Source: Bacteroidetes bacterium GWF2_43_63
GTDB taxonomy: Bacteria; Bacteroidota; Bacteroidia; Bacteroidales; DTU049
Direction: 5' to 3'
DNA: 64,000 bases
Assembly: GCA_001769275.1 (NCBI GenBank)
Contig: MEOQ01000045.1
Location: 1 to 64,000, forward strand
Shown in pieces: positions 42,938-52,688 of this stretch (the stretch's first letter is position 1; each line of letters opens with the position of its first letter). Both the position numbers and the translations under genes were made by a program. A model generated the notes under the pieces. The model was not told the origin of the DNA and made no database searches. It saw only the letters and a program-made list of their open reading frames with translations.

Positions 42938-43474
42938 ATGTCTGTTCTAAGTTTTGGATACTACATTGACGGAAAACCCTACAAAGTTTTAGATGAAAGG
43001 CGCATGAGGGCTAGCGCCGGCATCATGATGCTGCTGGGAACCATTGCAACAATCAACGGATTCGTTCTGCATCAGTATGCAATCATACCATACATCATGG
43101 GGTTTTTTGTGATTAATTTTTTGATTGGTCTTTTTATTAACCCCTTGTTTTCGCCAACTGTCTTGTTGGCATGGTTATTTGTCCGGCGGCAGTCGCCGAT
43201 ACCCATTGGCGCGGTTCAGAAAAAATTTGCATGGAGCATTGGGTTTATGCTTTCAACAGCTATTTTTATTTTATCACTTTACCTGCAGACCGACGAGTCG
43301 TATTTTCACAATGTATGCATGCTTTGCATGTTGTGTCTGTTGATGCTTTATCTCGAAACAGCATTTGCCATCTGTGTTGGTTGTAAAGTATATGATCTGG
43401 CTATTAGAGCAAGGCTGCTCCCCAAGCCCAAAGAAAGACCCAATTGCATGGGCGACAGCTGCGAAACGAAATAG
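42938..43474 (+). CDS. DUF4395 membrane protein
   Basis: After a polar start with VLDERRMRA come four hydrophobic segments (about residues 32-52, 52-74, 106-126 and 131-152), as in the DUF4395 family of inner-membrane proteins. The loop sequence NPLFSPTVLLAWLFVRRQ is typical. A Cys-rich stretch lies in the last membrane helix (CMLCMLC) and CVGCK follows, then a cytoplasmic Lys/Pro tail with NCMGDSC. The paired cysteines suggest thiol or metal chemistry, but the function is unknown. I start at the ATG at 42938; a start 45 bp upstream is possible. Confidence 0.75.
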   Translation: MSVLSFGYYIDGKPYKVLDERRMRASAGIMMLLGTIATINGFVLHQYAIIPYIMGFFVINFLIGLFINPLFSPTVLLAWLFVRRQSPIPIGAVQKKFAWSIGFMLSTAIFILSLYLQTDESYFHNVCMLCMLCLLMLYLETAFAICVGCKVYDLAIRARLLPKPKERPNCMGDSCETK

Positions 43475-43507
43475 GAGGGAATTGTGTGTTTGGATAAACT
43501 GCTTGCA

Positions 43508-43873
43508 TTACAGATTCAGTCGTTGATTCCGTAGTGCATTGATCATTCTTGAAGTTTTTTCAATCTGGTCGCGACTTTGATTTGCAATAGTCTCTTCAAT
43601 GAATTCCAGTTCGGTTGAAATAATTATTTGATTGAGCAGTTCCATTAAACTACTATAAGCATATTGATAGAAATGCGCTTGATCTTTCGCACTGGTTCTC
43701 GAGCTTCCTTCTGCAAGATTGGAGCATACGGAAATGGAGGCACGTCTCATTTGTGTTACCAGACCAAACTTTTCATAGTCTGGAAATGTGACAGTGAATT
43801 TATACACCATCTTCGACAAAATTTTGCTTTCTTTCCAAGCTTCCAGCTTTTCAAAACTATAAGTAAATCCCAT
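43508..43873 (-). CDS. Four-helix-bundle protein (23S rRNA intervening-sequence family)
   Basis: The 121 residues match the S23/IVP four-helix family common in Bacteroidetes: FEKLEAWKESKILSKMVYKFT, then QMRRASISVCSNLAEGSSR, then FYQYAYSSLMELLNQ. These proteins are often free-standing in the chromosome and may bind RNA or other proteins. Their role is not established. The start is the only ATG near the family's usual N terminus. The 8-bp repeat array lies directly upstream. Confidence 0.88.
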   Translation of the reverse strand: MGFTYSFEKLEAWKESKILSKMVYKFTVTFPDYEKFGLVTQMRRASISVCSNLAEGSSRTSAKDQAHFYQYAYSSLMELLNQIIISTELEFIEETIANQSRDQIEKTSRMINALRNQRLNL

Positions 43874-43898
43874 TTTATTTTGATTTTAAATTGAACTT

Positions 43899-43973
43899 CT
43901 CAACTTCTCAACTCCTCAACCTCTAAACCTCTAAACTCCTAAACCTCTAAACTTCTCAACCCCTAAACCTCTA
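43899..43973. repeat. 8-bp tandem repeat beside polA
   Basis: About 9.5 units of CTCAACTT or CTAAACCT follow each other at an exact 8-bp period and run into the polA stop codon. Variation is limited to two or three positions per unit. Copy number changes would move the polA stop context or the upstream region of the four-helix gene. Confidence 0.85.
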
Positions 43974-46760
43974 ATGCGCTTCCAGCCACGTCATTCCATG
44001 TCTCACGTCTACTTCCACCGGAACTTTCAGCGGTAGTGCGGCTTTCATCAGTCTTTCAATCTCCGGTTTTACAATATCAATTTCTTCTTTCGGCACATCG
44101 AACACCAATTCATCATGCACCTGCAAAATCATTTTTGTTTGCAGCCCGCTGTTTTGAAGCCATTCGTAAATGTTGATCATGGCCAGTTTGATCATGTCGG
44201 CCGAAGAGCCCTGAATGGGGGCATTGATGGCATTGCGTTCTGCAAATCCGCGCACAAAACTATTGGTCGAATGAATGTCTTTCAGATAGCGCCGGCGATG
44301 TTTCAGTGTTTCAACAAATCCGTTCGCACGTGCAAACAGAATGGTGTCGTCCATATATTTTTTTATTCCGGGAAATTGTTCAAAATAATTTTCGATGATA
44401 TCCGCAGCTTCTTTTCTGCCAATTCCAAGTCGCTCCGAGAGCCCGAATGCAGAAATGCCGTAAATGATTCCGAAGTTCACCATTTTTGCATGTCGGCGTT
44501 GTTCTGGTTTGACATCGCTTAATGAAACCCCATACACTTTTGCAGCAGTGGCTGTGTGAATATCAATGCCTTGTCTGAATGCATCCACCATATGCTCATC
44601 GTTTGCAATCGAAGCAATGATGCGGAGTTCAATCTGGCTGTAGTCGGCCGAAATCAACACGTGGTTTTCGTCGCGCGGGACAAATGCTTTACGTATTTCC
44701 TGTCCGAGCTCAGTGCGAATGGGTATGTTTTGTAAATTCGGATTCGTAGAGCTGAGGCGGCCTGTAGAAGTCACTGCCTGATTGTAATTGGTGTGTACAC
44801 GTCCTGTTTTAGGATGAATCAATTCGGGCAATGCATCCACGTAGGTGTTCTGAAGCTTTGACAGACCGCGGAATTCCAGCACTTTGGCAACAATCGGATG
44901 CCGCGAAATGTATTTTTGTAATACATCTTCTGATGTTGAATATTGTTTTGTCGCTGTCTTTTTTGGTTTCTCGGCAATCTGTAATTTGTCAAAAAGAATA
45001 TCTCCCAATTGTTTCGGACTGGCAACATTGAAGGGCTGTCCGGCGAGCTGATGAATTTCGGACTCGAGCCGCAAAATTTCTTTTCCGAGCGTCAATGAAA
45101 ATTCATTCAATGATTTTTGATCTATTCGAACGCCGCTCCGTTCCATGTCTTCAAGCACTTCTATCAACGGCGTTTCCATGTCGTAAAACAAATCGGTCAT
45201 GCCATAAGTGTCGAGTTCCGGTTCAAGAATTTTCCACAATTTCAACGTCACATCGGCATCTTCGCAAGCGTAGTCTTTAAGCTTTTCTGGATCCACATCA
45301 AAAATTGAAATTTTCTGTTTTCCGCTTCCCAGCAGCTCTTCAAATGTGATGGTTTTATAGTTCAGATAGTTCTCGCTTAAAAAATCCAGATTGTGTCTGA
45401 GCTCAGGATGTAGGAGATAATGAGCCAGCATAGTGTCGGCGAGCTTTCCTCTAACGGTGACTCCATGCGTGCGTAGAACGGCAATATCGTATTTTAAATT
45501 CTGCCCGACTTTTATGATTTTTTCATTTTCAAATATCGGCTTTAGTTTTTCCAGTGCGATTTTTCGAAAATCATCATCTTTTGTATGAACAAAAAACGCC
45601 TTGCCTGGTTCAGTGCTAAATGAGATTCCAACTAGTTTTACAATCAGTGTGTCGAGTGAATCCGTTTCGGTGTCAAAGCAAATCAGATCTTTCTTTTTCA
45701 AGTCTGCAACTAGCGTTTCAAGACTTTGAATATTGTCTATCAACTGGTATTCATGCTCGGTACTGTTGATGTTGCTGATGATGGAATCGAGTCCGGCTCT
45801 GGCTTCTACGAAGTCCTGATCGAACAACGTCGATTGACCGATGGCAACAGCCGGTGTTTTTTCGGCAATAACACCCATAGTATCCCACCAGCGTTTAGCG
45901 AAAGTCTTGAATTCCATTTCTTCGAAAAACTTCTGTAAAGGCGCGAAGGGAGGCACTTTCCATTCAAGGTGCGAAGGCATGAATTGTATGGGGACATCGA
46001 TAATAATGGTTGCAAGCTGCTTTGAAATCATGGCCGATTCTTTTCCCGCCAAAACCTTTTGTTTCATGGTGGGATTTTTTATTTCTTCGGCATGCGCAAG
46101 CAAATTTTCTACGGTTCCATATTCGGCAAGTAATTTTTTTGCGCCCACTTCACCAATGCCAAAAATCCCAGGAATATTATCAGCCGAATCACCCATGATG
46201 GCTAGAATATCTATTACTTGTTCTGGTCTTTCAATCATGAACCGGTCACACACTTCACGCACCCCCCACACTTCAGCTGCAGCACCGAATTTGGCAGGTT
46301 TGTACATGAAAATATTTTCGCTCACCAATTGTCCGAAATCTTTGTCGGGTGTCATCATATAAGTTTGATATCCGCGTGCTTCAGCTTCTTTGGCGAGCGT
46401 GCCAATCACATCGTCGGCTTCGTATCCATCCACTTCGAGGATTGGAATATCCATCAGCTGCAACATTTCCTTTATATATGGAAGTGAGATGGACAGATCG
46501 TCAGGCATTGGCTGGCGATTGGCTTTATAAAAATCAAACTCATCGTGACGTGCAGTAGGAGCTATGGTATCAAAAGCAACTCCAAGCAGATGGGGTTTTT
46601 CCTTATTAATCAAATCGAGAACTGTATTGCCAAACCCCAATATGGCACTTGTATTTAATCCTTTTGAATTGCGAACAGGATTTTTTATCATCGCGAAATA
46701 GGCCCTGTAAGCCAATGCCATGGCGTCGAGCAGAAATAATACCGGTCTCTTTTCTTCCAT
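43971..46760 (-). CDS. polA: DNA polymerase I
   Basis: The enzyme fills gaps and removes RNA primers. The N-terminal 5'-3' exonuclease domain covers about residues 1-290 (FLLDAMALAYRAYFAM, GDSADNIPGIFGIGEVGAKKL). A 3'-5' exonuclease domain follows (about 340-530) with FDTETDSLD and its metal-binding Asp and Glu intact, so it should proofread. The polymerase domain has DYSQIELRIIA (motif A), the O-helix RRHAKMVNFGIIYGISAFGL and QVHDELVFDVP (motif C). The length of 929 is normal. It is monocistronic. The stop codon abuts the 8-bp repeat array. Confidence 0.97.
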   Translation of the reverse strand: MEEKRPVLFLLDAMALAYRAYFAMIKNPVRNSKGLNTSAILGFGNTVLDLINKEKPHLLGVAFDTIAPTARHDEFDFYKANRQPMPDDLSISLPYIKEMLQLMDIPILEVDGYEADDVIGTLAKEAEARGYQTYMMTPDKDFGQLVSENIFMYKPAKFGAAAEVWGVREVCDRFMIERPEQVIDILAIMGDSADNIPGIFGIGEVGAKKLLAEYGTVENLLAHAEEIKNPTMKQKVLAGKESAMISKQLATIIIDVPIQFMPSHLEWKVPPFAPLQKFFEEMEFKTFAKRWWDTMGVIAEKTPAVAIGQSTLFDQDFVEARAGLDSIISNINSTEHEYQLIDNIQSLETLVADLKKKDLICFDTETDSLDTLIVKLVGISFSTEPGKAFFVHTKDDDFRKIALEKLKPIFENEKIIKVGQNLKYDIAVLRTHGVTVRGKLADTMLAHYLLHPELRHNLDFLSENYLNYKTITFEELLGSGKQKISIFDVDPEKLKDYACEDADVTLKLWKILEPELDTYGMTDLFYDMETPLIEVLEDMERSGVRIDQKSLNEFSLTLGKEILRLESEIHQLAGQPFNVASPKQLGDILFDKLQIAEKPKKTATKQYSTSEDVLQKYISRHPIVAKVLEFRGLSKLQNTYVDALPELIHPKTGRVHTNYNQAVTSTGRLSSTNPNLQNIPIRTELGQEIRKAFVPRDENHVLISADYSQIELRIIASIANDEHMVDAFRQGIDIHTATAAKVYGVSLSDVKPEQRRHAKMVNFGIIYGISAFGLSERLGIGRKEAADIIENYFEQFPGIKKYMDDTILFARANGFVETLKHRRRYLKDIHSTNSFVRGFAERNAINAPIQGSSADMIKLAMINIYEWLQNSGLQTKMILQVHDELVFDVPKEEIDIVKPEIERLMKAALPLKVPVEVDVRHGMTWLEAH

Positions 46761-46853
46761 CGAAAAAGTTGTTTTTGTAAAAGTAGTAAATTTTTAGTAG
46801 CCAGTTGAATTCAGCTTTGTTCATTCATAGTTACAATCGTTACGCGTTACAAT

Positions 46854-46886
46854 CACATAGCGCGGATTTGAAATCCGTGCTATGTG
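46854..46886. repeat. Hairpin element upstream of polA
   Basis: CACATAGC and GCTATGTG bracket CGGATTTGAAATCCG to give a nearly perfect 33-base hairpin. The region 46761-47185 holds no gene. It also contains a shorter palindromic piece around 46998-47020 (TCACGTGAAACGTGA), as if several small dispersed repeats had accumulated. Confidence 0.6.
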
Positions 46887-47185
46887 TATCACTGTCACGG
46901 TTGTCATATCCGCGCCAGTGAAGATAAATTTTCAAATCATCTCGTATTCACACATTGGAATTTAATCCGCGGAAGGCGGATCATTTGCGACCGTGTCATC
47001 ACGTGAAACGTGACAAGCTGTCTCACGTAAAGCAACACATTTTCACATTAAAAGTATTTTCCATGCTCTACGGCTTTATGACTTCACAATTCAGTAACCT
47101 TTTCTTGTCCCATTATTATTTGTTCCGTAATGATCAGCTAATATGTGCATGTTTACTTTGCAACAGAAACTAAACGAAAAGAAAA

Positions 47186-48781
47186 ATGAAAAATGTATTG
47201 ACTATTGCAATGGGCTTTTTAATGTCTGCTGGATTGTTTGCGCAGCACAGTATTGAAAACCCGTTTTTTGATCAGGTAAGTTATCGTGGCGCTTTCGATG
47301 CCACCACTTTATGGACCGATGGCTGGACAACGTGGAATGCCGAAAACACAGCTTATCCTGCAACAACCGTGACAAAATCGGGCGAAATTTCTGCCAATGA
47401 AACATGGACAGCATCGAATGTGTATAAAATTCAGGGCTTTTTATATGTGCGTTCTGGTGCGACCTTGACCATTGAGCCAGGCACTGTTATAAGAGGTGAC
47501 AAGGCCAGTAAAGGCACTTTAATTATTGAACGTGGCGGAAAGCTTAATGCAATCGGAACAGCTTTAAATCCCATTGTTTTCACCTCGAACGAAGCTGCTG
47601 GCTCACGCGATTATGGTGACTGGGGCGGAATTATTCTTTGCGGAAAAGCAGCCATTAATGTTCCTGGCGGGGAAGCACAGATTGAAGGCGGTCCTACCTC
47701 TTATTATGGCGGCGCTTCAGCTCCCGATAATGCTGACAACAGTGGAGCTTTGAGTTATATCCGCATTGAATTTCCGGGCGTTCCTTTTGTAACCGACAAG
47801 GAAATCAATGGGCTTACCATGGGTGGCGTTGGTAGCGGAACTACGATTGATCATATTCAAGTGTATCGCTGTGGCGATGATGCTTTCGAATGGTTCGGAG
47901 GAACGGTGAATGCAAAACATCTTGTCTCTTCTTTTACCTGGGACGATGATTTTGACACCGATTACGGATACTCCGGAATGATTCAGTATGCAGTGGCATT
48001 GCGCGATTCGTCTATTGCCGATCCGGGTTCAGGCTCCAATGGTTTCGAAAGCGATAACGATGGTGCAGGTTCAACCAACACCCCAATCACCAATCCTATT
48101 TTTTCAAATGTTTCGATGTTTGGTCCTAAAGTTACTCCTTCAACAGCCATCAACTCCAACTACAAACGCGCTATGCACCTGCGTCGCAACACGCAGATCG
48201 ATATTTACAATTCGTTTTTTGCAGGATATAAAGATGGGCTGTTTGTCGATGGTTCGGCTGCAAGGCAAAATCTGGCCGATGGCGAATTAATGTTGTATGG
48301 TGTTACACTCGCCTATTGCGCTGGTAATTATTTTCCTGATGATACCCTAAATGTGGTTCGCAATTATTTCAATCACGCATCAAGAGGTAATGACACTTTA
48401 CTCGCACACACAGCCTTGCAAATTTCCGATCCTTTTAATTATGGCAATCCCGATTTTCGTCCAATGGCTTCAAGTCCGGTGTTGAGCGGTTCTGTTTTCG
48501 CAGGAATCGAAAACAGCCAGGTCGGAGTTTTCGGCGATGTGGTTCTTTATCCAAATCCAGCAACCGATGTTGTGAATGTTGAATATTTCCTCAACAACTC
48601 TGGTTGTGTAAGCATAGAAGTTCTCGATATTCAGGGACGTTCGATTGGTCTTGGATTCAACGAAAACCAAAGGCCCGGCAACCAGCATGTTCAGCTTAAT
48701 GTGGCTGCGCTACACACTGGATTATATTTCATTCGCATCATCTCGGCCAACAGCAGCAATGTAGTTCGCTTTTTCCGATAG
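47186..48781 (+). CDS. Secreted protein with type IX secretion sorting domain
   Basis: A signal peptide (residues 1-19, ending SAGLFAQ) leads a 430-residue beta-helix-like body with repeated Gly-rich turns (GTVIRGDKASKGTLIIERGGKLNA, GDWGGIILCGKAAINV). The C-terminal 75 residues, from VVLYPNPATDVVNVEY to FIRIISANSSNVVRFFR, are the type A sorting domain. This shows export across the outer membrane by the type IX system, with removal of the tail. The binding target is unknown. A TACTTTG -7-like box lies about 25 bp upstream. A strong terminator follows. Confidence 0.88.
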   Translation: MKNVLTIAMGFLMSAGLFAQHSIENPFFDQVSYRGAFDATTLWTDGWTTWNAENTAYPATTVTKSGEISANETWTASNVYKIQGFLYVRSGATLTIEPGTVIRGDKASKGTLIIERGGKLNAIGTALNPIVFTSNEAAGSRDYGDWGGIILCGKAAINVPGGEAQIEGGPTSYYGGASAPDNADNSGALSYIRIEFPGVPFVTDKEINGLTMGGVGSGTTIDHIQVYRCGDDAFEWFGGTVNAKHLVSSFTWDDDFDTDYGYSGMIQYAVALRDSSIADPGSGSNGFESDNDGAGSTNTPITNPIFSNVSMFGPKVTPSTAINSNYKRAMHLRRNTQIDIYNSFFAGYKDGLFVDGSAARQNLADGELMLYGVTLAYCAGNYFPDDTLNVVRNYFNHASRGNDTLLAHTALQISDPFNYGNPDFRPMASSPVLSGSVFAGIENSQVGVFGDVVLYPNPATDVVNVEYFLNNSGCVSIEVLDIQGRSIGLGFNENQRPGNQHVQLNVAALHTGLYFIRIISANSSNVVRFFR

Positions 48782-48798
48782 ACAATATGCAACTGAAA

Positions 48799-48838
48799 AA
48801 AATACGGGCTTCAGAAGAAATTCTGAGCCCGTATTTTC
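48799..48838. terminator. Bidirectional terminator
   Basis: ATACGGGCTTCAGAA pairs with TTCTGAGCCCGTAT (one unpaired base) around a GAAA loop, with A-rich sequence before and T-rich sequence after. It lies between convergent genes ending at 48781 and 48857 and would stop transcripts from both sides. Confidence 0.88.
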
Positions 48839-48856
48839 GCAATGTAAATGGAGTGA

Positions 48857-49054
48857 TTATTTTTCAGCCTTCTTTCGCGGGCAGGTTGATATGCCCAGCA
48901 AAGCATATATGCCGCAAAAGCCGGTAAATGCAGTTAGTAAAGGCACCAGCCCAATCAGTCCAAGCCAGCTTTCATAATACCAGCCAGCAGCGCCAATGCC
49001 CAGACCTATGATAATTCGAATAATGGTGTCGGTTTGTCCAATGTTTTTTTTCAT
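48857..49054 (-). CDS. DUF2892 (YgaP-type) small membrane protein
   Basis: The 65-residue protein begins MKKNIGQTDTIIRIIIGLGI, then has two hydrophobic segments, and ends GFCGIYALLGISTCPRK, the hallmark layout of DUF2892 inner-membrane proteins. The two conserved cysteines are kept. It follows the lipoprotein gene by 2 bp and is co-transcribed with it. The function is not known. Confidence 0.85.
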   Translation of the reverse strand: MKKNIGQTDTIIRIIIGLGIGAAGWYYESWLGLIGLVPLLTAFTGFCGIYALLGISTCPRKKAEK

Positions 49055-49056
49055 GA

Positions 49057-49461
49057 TTATATTTTTTCAAATGTTAGCAACTCGGTGCTGTTATCACTGT
49101 CATCTTCTAATTCAATTTTACTGTTGCTTTGTTCAAGAATAACCCAGTCATCGCTGATTTCAATAAGTTTGTCCGGACTACTGAATGTCAGATAAAGTCT
49201 GTCCTGAGAGTCATCGACGCCTGTACTCCAGGTGCCTGAAACATTTCCCGATGAGGTAGTGGCCATAATGGTTCCATCGTCATTAAAGGTGAAGGTGTAT
49301 CCGGCATAGTCAGTGGTTTCTTCATGATCTTTGTCGTAGAAATACGTTATTTTCCACTCGCCGGATTCCAGGTTTTTCTGCACTACTGCAGGGGTGTCTT
49401 TGCTGCATGAGGAAAACGCAAGTACAGACAAAAGGCCGAGGATTAATATGCTTGTTTTCAT
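49057..49461 (-). CDS. Lipocalin-like lipoprotein
   Basis: MKTSILILGLLSVLAFSSCSKD is a lipoprotein signal with the lipobox Cys at residue 19 or so. The mature part of about 115 residues is beta-rich: GEWKITYFYDKDHEETTDYAGYTF, then GTIMATTSSGNVSGTWS. This matches lipocalin-like domains frequent in Bacteroidetes, probably binding a small hydrophobic ligand at the outer membrane. I start at the ATG at 49461, since the longer frame adds 21 residues before the signal peptide. Confidence 0.78.
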   Translation of the reverse strand: MKTSILILGLLSVLAFSSCSKDTPAVVQKNLESGEWKITYFYDKDHEETTDYAGYTFTFNDDGTIMATTSSGNVSGTWSTGVDDSQDRLYLTFSSPDKLIEISDDWVILEQSNSKIELEDDSDNSTELLTFEKI

Positions 49462-49686
49462 TGTAAGTTTGATTTTTGTCAAAGATACGACCGGCATTGT
49501 AGCTACTTCTTCAGCAAATGACATATATCAGCCGGTTTGCTTTTGTAACAGCCGGTTCGCTATTGATTATTTGCTGGCAAAAACAATGTTGGTAACATTG
49601 TTCTAACACAAAAACCAGAAAATGATAATCTGTGTTTCACGCTGAGGTAATATTGAATAGCGAATTTTGTACAGAAAATAATCTGT

Positions 49687-52542
49687 ATGAAAAAGTCACT
49701 TTTAATTTTGCTTTTTATAATACTCAACATGTTTGTTCAGGCACAAACTAATTTCCATGCTGCATCTCCTCTGAGTCAGGGAACGATGGCGGTAAATGGT
49801 CGTGTGATTGATGCAAAAACGAACGAGCCCATTATTGGTGCAAATGTTGTGATCAAAGGCACATACAGCGGATCATCAACCGACCTTGATGGAAACTTCA
49901 CACTGTCTTCAATTCCAAAGGGCGATCTGACGGTGACCGTTTCCTATGTTTCATACAAGCCTTTTGAACAAACATTTTTTATTTCAGATGAAGAAAATCT
50001 GTTTTTGGATATTAAGCTTGTGGAAAGTATCACGCAAATGCAGACTGTGAATGTTGTAAGCAACCGCGTTACTGGTACTGAAATTTCCATGATGCAGACT
50101 ATTCGTCAGAGCAATCTGGTGGTGAATGGTGTTCCTTCGCAATTGATTAAAAAAACACAGGACCGCGATGCGGGCGAAGTGGTAAAGCGCATTCCTGGCA
50201 TTACCATTCAGGACGGACGCTTTGTAATCATTCGCGGATTGAATGAACGATATAATTCTGTTTGGTTGAATGACCTTCCTGCACCCAGCTCTGAAGCGGA
50301 TGTCCGTGCGTTTTCATTCGATTTGATTCCGGCCTCAATGATTGATAATGTGGTTGTTTACAAAACTTTTTCTCCGGAACTGCCTGGTGATTTTGCCGGA
50401 GGACTTGTACAAATTTCAACCATCAGTAATCCTGAAAAAAACTTTTTGCAGGTATCGTATTCCAATGGGTTTTCAGAAGGATCAACCTTCCAGCAACATC
50501 TGATTTATCCGGTTAATGGAGCAGGTTTTACGAATAGCACTTCTTTATTGAATCTGCCGGGAGGACTTCCGGAAAATGTTTCCACAATCCCATCCACCGA
50601 GGCGGGAAAAGATGAAAAGACTTTCTGGGGTCAGACCATGAATAAAATCTGGACGCCCCATTCATTTACGGCTCCAACCGATCAGCGATTTTCAGTTGCC
50701 GGAGCCTGGCGCAAAGACCTGGCTAATGCACGGCTGGTTAATTACACGCAAATCAATTACAGCACTACTTTTCAACAGGACTCCATTTTTAGAGCAAGCT
50801 ACAATGCGTATGACGAAATCGCTCAAAAACCCGACACCAGTTATTGCTTCAGTGATGTTCAGTTTAATAATTCAGTGAAAGCCGGCGCTATGATGAACTG
50901 GTCGCTGATAAAAGGAAAGTCCACGCTTGATTTTAGAAATCTTTTTAATTTTCAGACGTCGAATCGTGTGACTGAGCGTGAAGGAAAAGACTTTTATGGC
51001 GGACTTACCATTAAAGGTTTGGAAATGGCTGTAAAAAAGAGACAGTTGTATTCGGGCCAGCTGAGCGGAACTCACACGTTTGGAAAGAAAGAATCAAAAC
51101 TGAAATGGTTTGCCGGATATTCTGCGTCGTCGCAGCAAATGCCGGATGCAAAGCGATTGACCTGGGTGCTGAATGACCAGCAAGACAGCCCGTATTACGG
51201 ACAGTATGGTCTGAATTTTTCGTTCGCAGCCAACTCGAATCTTTCAGGTCGAATCTTTCACGACATGAATGAGCAGATAGTGAATGCAGGATCAGATTTC
51301 AATTCAAAATTTACAATTGGCAAGAAAAAATTTGACTACAAGGCCGGATTGTTTTTCGAAAACCGCAATCGCTCATTCAGTGCAAGGAATCTGGGCTACA
51401 AGATTGCTAAAACCTCATTGTTCGACTGGAATATTCCATATCAAAGTGTTGAAGAAATCTTCAGCAATGAAAATATTAATGCTACCGATGGAATTATGCT
51501 TGACGAGCAAACAAGTCCATCAGATTCTTATGTGTCAAACTCAAACATGATTGCTGGTTATTTTACTGCAACAATTTCAGTTGGCTCGCGAATTAAAATT
51601 CATACGGGGGTAAGAGCAGAACAAAGCAGCGTTATTCTTGATTCTTACAAAACCGATGCTACCAATCCACCAACCGTTGAAGACGAAGTTCATTATCGTT
51701 CCGATACACTTTTGTTGTTGCCGGCTCTTAATTTATCGTGTTCTCTGACTGAAAAAAGTTTGCTGCGATTTGCCTATGGTCAGACAGTAAACCGGCCTGA
51801 ATATCGCGAAATTGCTCCGATGGCTTTTTATGACTATGAAATGAAAGCGGTAGTATCAGGCAATGATAGTCTTACTTTTGCTACAATACATAATTATGAT
51901 TTTCGCTATGAATTTTATCCAAACTCGAACAGCATGTTCAGTTTGGGTGCTTTTCACAAGCAATTCGTCAATGCAATCGAATATCAGATTATCCCGACGG
52001 GTAGCGGTTTGCAATACACTTTTCAGAATACGCCCAAAGCCAGTGTAAGTGGAATTGAAGCAGAAATGAGGCTTTCAGCAGCATCCACAAATGCTTCAAA
52101 ATTGCTGAAAAATTTCACAGTGATTTTTAATGCCGCCTATATGAAAAGCCGGATTTTGTTTAGTGAGAAAAGTCTGGAAGATGATCGCCCATTGCAGGGT
52201 CAATCGCCTTTTATTATGAATGCATCGCTTTTCTATCAGAACGACTCATTGGGTTTGAATGCAGGCTTAATGTTTAATATTGTAGGCAAGCGAATCAGCT
52301 TTGTTGGAGATCCTTTTACAGGGAACCCTCATATATATGAGATGCCGTCCAATCAGCTTGATTTGAGTCTGAGTAAAAAATTCGGCAAAAAAATCGAATT
52401 GAAAGCGCAGGTAAGAAATCTTCTGAATAGCAACGTAAATTACAGTCAGAATGTCGAAACGGCATCTGGGATGGTCACTCAGACCACCATGCAATACAGG
52501 CCCGGAAGATATTATCTGCTGGGACTTGTCTGGAAAATGTAA
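49687..52542 (+). CDS. TonB-dependent outer-membrane receptor
   Basis: The receptor imports an unknown ligand across the outer membrane with energy from TonB. A signal peptide (1-19) is followed by a carboxypeptidase-regulatory-like domain (about 33-118: VNGRVIDAKTNEPIIGANVVIKG). The plug follows (about 150-255, with RIPGITIQDGRFVIIRGLNERYNS), then a beta-barrel ending in YLLGLVWKM with a C-terminal aromatic-containing strand. At 951 residues it is of usual length. No SusD partner is next to it, so a metal chelate or protein ligand is as likely as a glycan. A hairpin follows the stop. Confidence 0.92.
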   Translation: MKKSLLILLFIILNMFVQAQTNFHAASPLSQGTMAVNGRVIDAKTNEPIIGANVVIKGTYSGSSTDLDGNFTLSSIPKGDLTVTVSYVSYKPFEQTFFISDEENLFLDIKLVESITQMQTVNVVSNRVTGTEISMMQTIRQSNLVVNGVPSQLIKKTQDRDAGEVVKRIPGITIQDGRFVIIRGLNERYNSVWLNDLPAPSSEADVRAFSFDLIPASMIDNVVVYKTFSPELPGDFAGGLVQISTISNPEKNFLQVSYSNGFSEGSTFQQHLIYPVNGAGFTNSTSLLNLPGGLPENVSTIPSTEAGKDEKTFWGQTMNKIWTPHSFTAPTDQRFSVAGAWRKDLANARLVNYTQINYSTTFQQDSIFRASYNAYDEIAQKPDTSYCFSDVQFNNSVKAGAMMNWSLIKGKSTLDFRNLFNFQTSNRVTEREGKDFYGGLTIKGLEMAVKKRQLYSGQLSGTHTFGKKESKLKWFAGYSASSQQMPDAKRLTWVLNDQQDSPYYGQYGLNFSFAANSNLSGRIFHDMNEQIVNAGSDFNSKFTIGKKKFDYKAGLFFENRNRSFSARNLGYKIAKTSLFDWNIPYQSVEEIFSNENINATDGIMLDEQTSPSDSYVSNSNMIAGYFTATISVGSRIKIHTGVRAEQSSVILDSYKTDATNPPTVEDEVHYRSDTLLLLPALNLSCSLTEKSLLRFAYGQTVNRPEYREIAPMAFYDYEMKAVVSGNDSLTFATIHNYDFRYEFYPNSNSMFSLGAFHKQFVNAIEYQIIPTGSGLQYTFQNTPKASVSGIEAEMRLSAASTNASKLLKNFTVIFNAAYMKSRILFSEKSLEDDRPLQGQSPFIMNASLFYQNDSLGLNAGLMFNIVGKRISFVGDPFTGNPHIYEMPSNQLDLSLSKKFGKKIELKAQVRNLLNSNVNYSQNVETASGMVTQTTMQYRPGRYYLLGLVWKM

Positions 52543-52569
52543 TTTGATTTAGAAATACTAATTTTTCAG

Positions 52570-52608
52570 TTATCTTTCGAAGGGCTATACCAGCCTTTTG
52601 AAAGATAA
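52570..52608 (+). terminator. Hairpin after the TonB receptor gene
   Basis: TTATCTTTC pairs with GAAAGATAA, with an inner AAGG/CCTT extension. It is followed by a short TTTG run only, so it may be a weak terminator or an mRNA-stabilising hairpin. Confidence 0.6.
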
Positions 52609-52621
52609 TTTGTTTGAATTA

Positions 52622-52650
52622 ATTGATAGTCCGAAAAAATTGTATTTTTG
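52622..52650 (+). promoter_or_regulatory. Promoter of the 52689 gene
   Basis: ATTG (52622-52625) and TATTTTTG (52643-52650) match the Bacteroidetes -33 and -7 boxes with 17-bp spacing. The ATG is about 38 bp downstream. Confidence 0.6.
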
Positions 52651-52688
52651 TGAATTGTCTCATAATGCTGTTTTAATTATTGTTAATT

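Noticed and set aside
45841-46362. 173-aa frame on the plus strand
   Set aside because: It is antisense to the exonuclease domain of polA and has no recognisable features.
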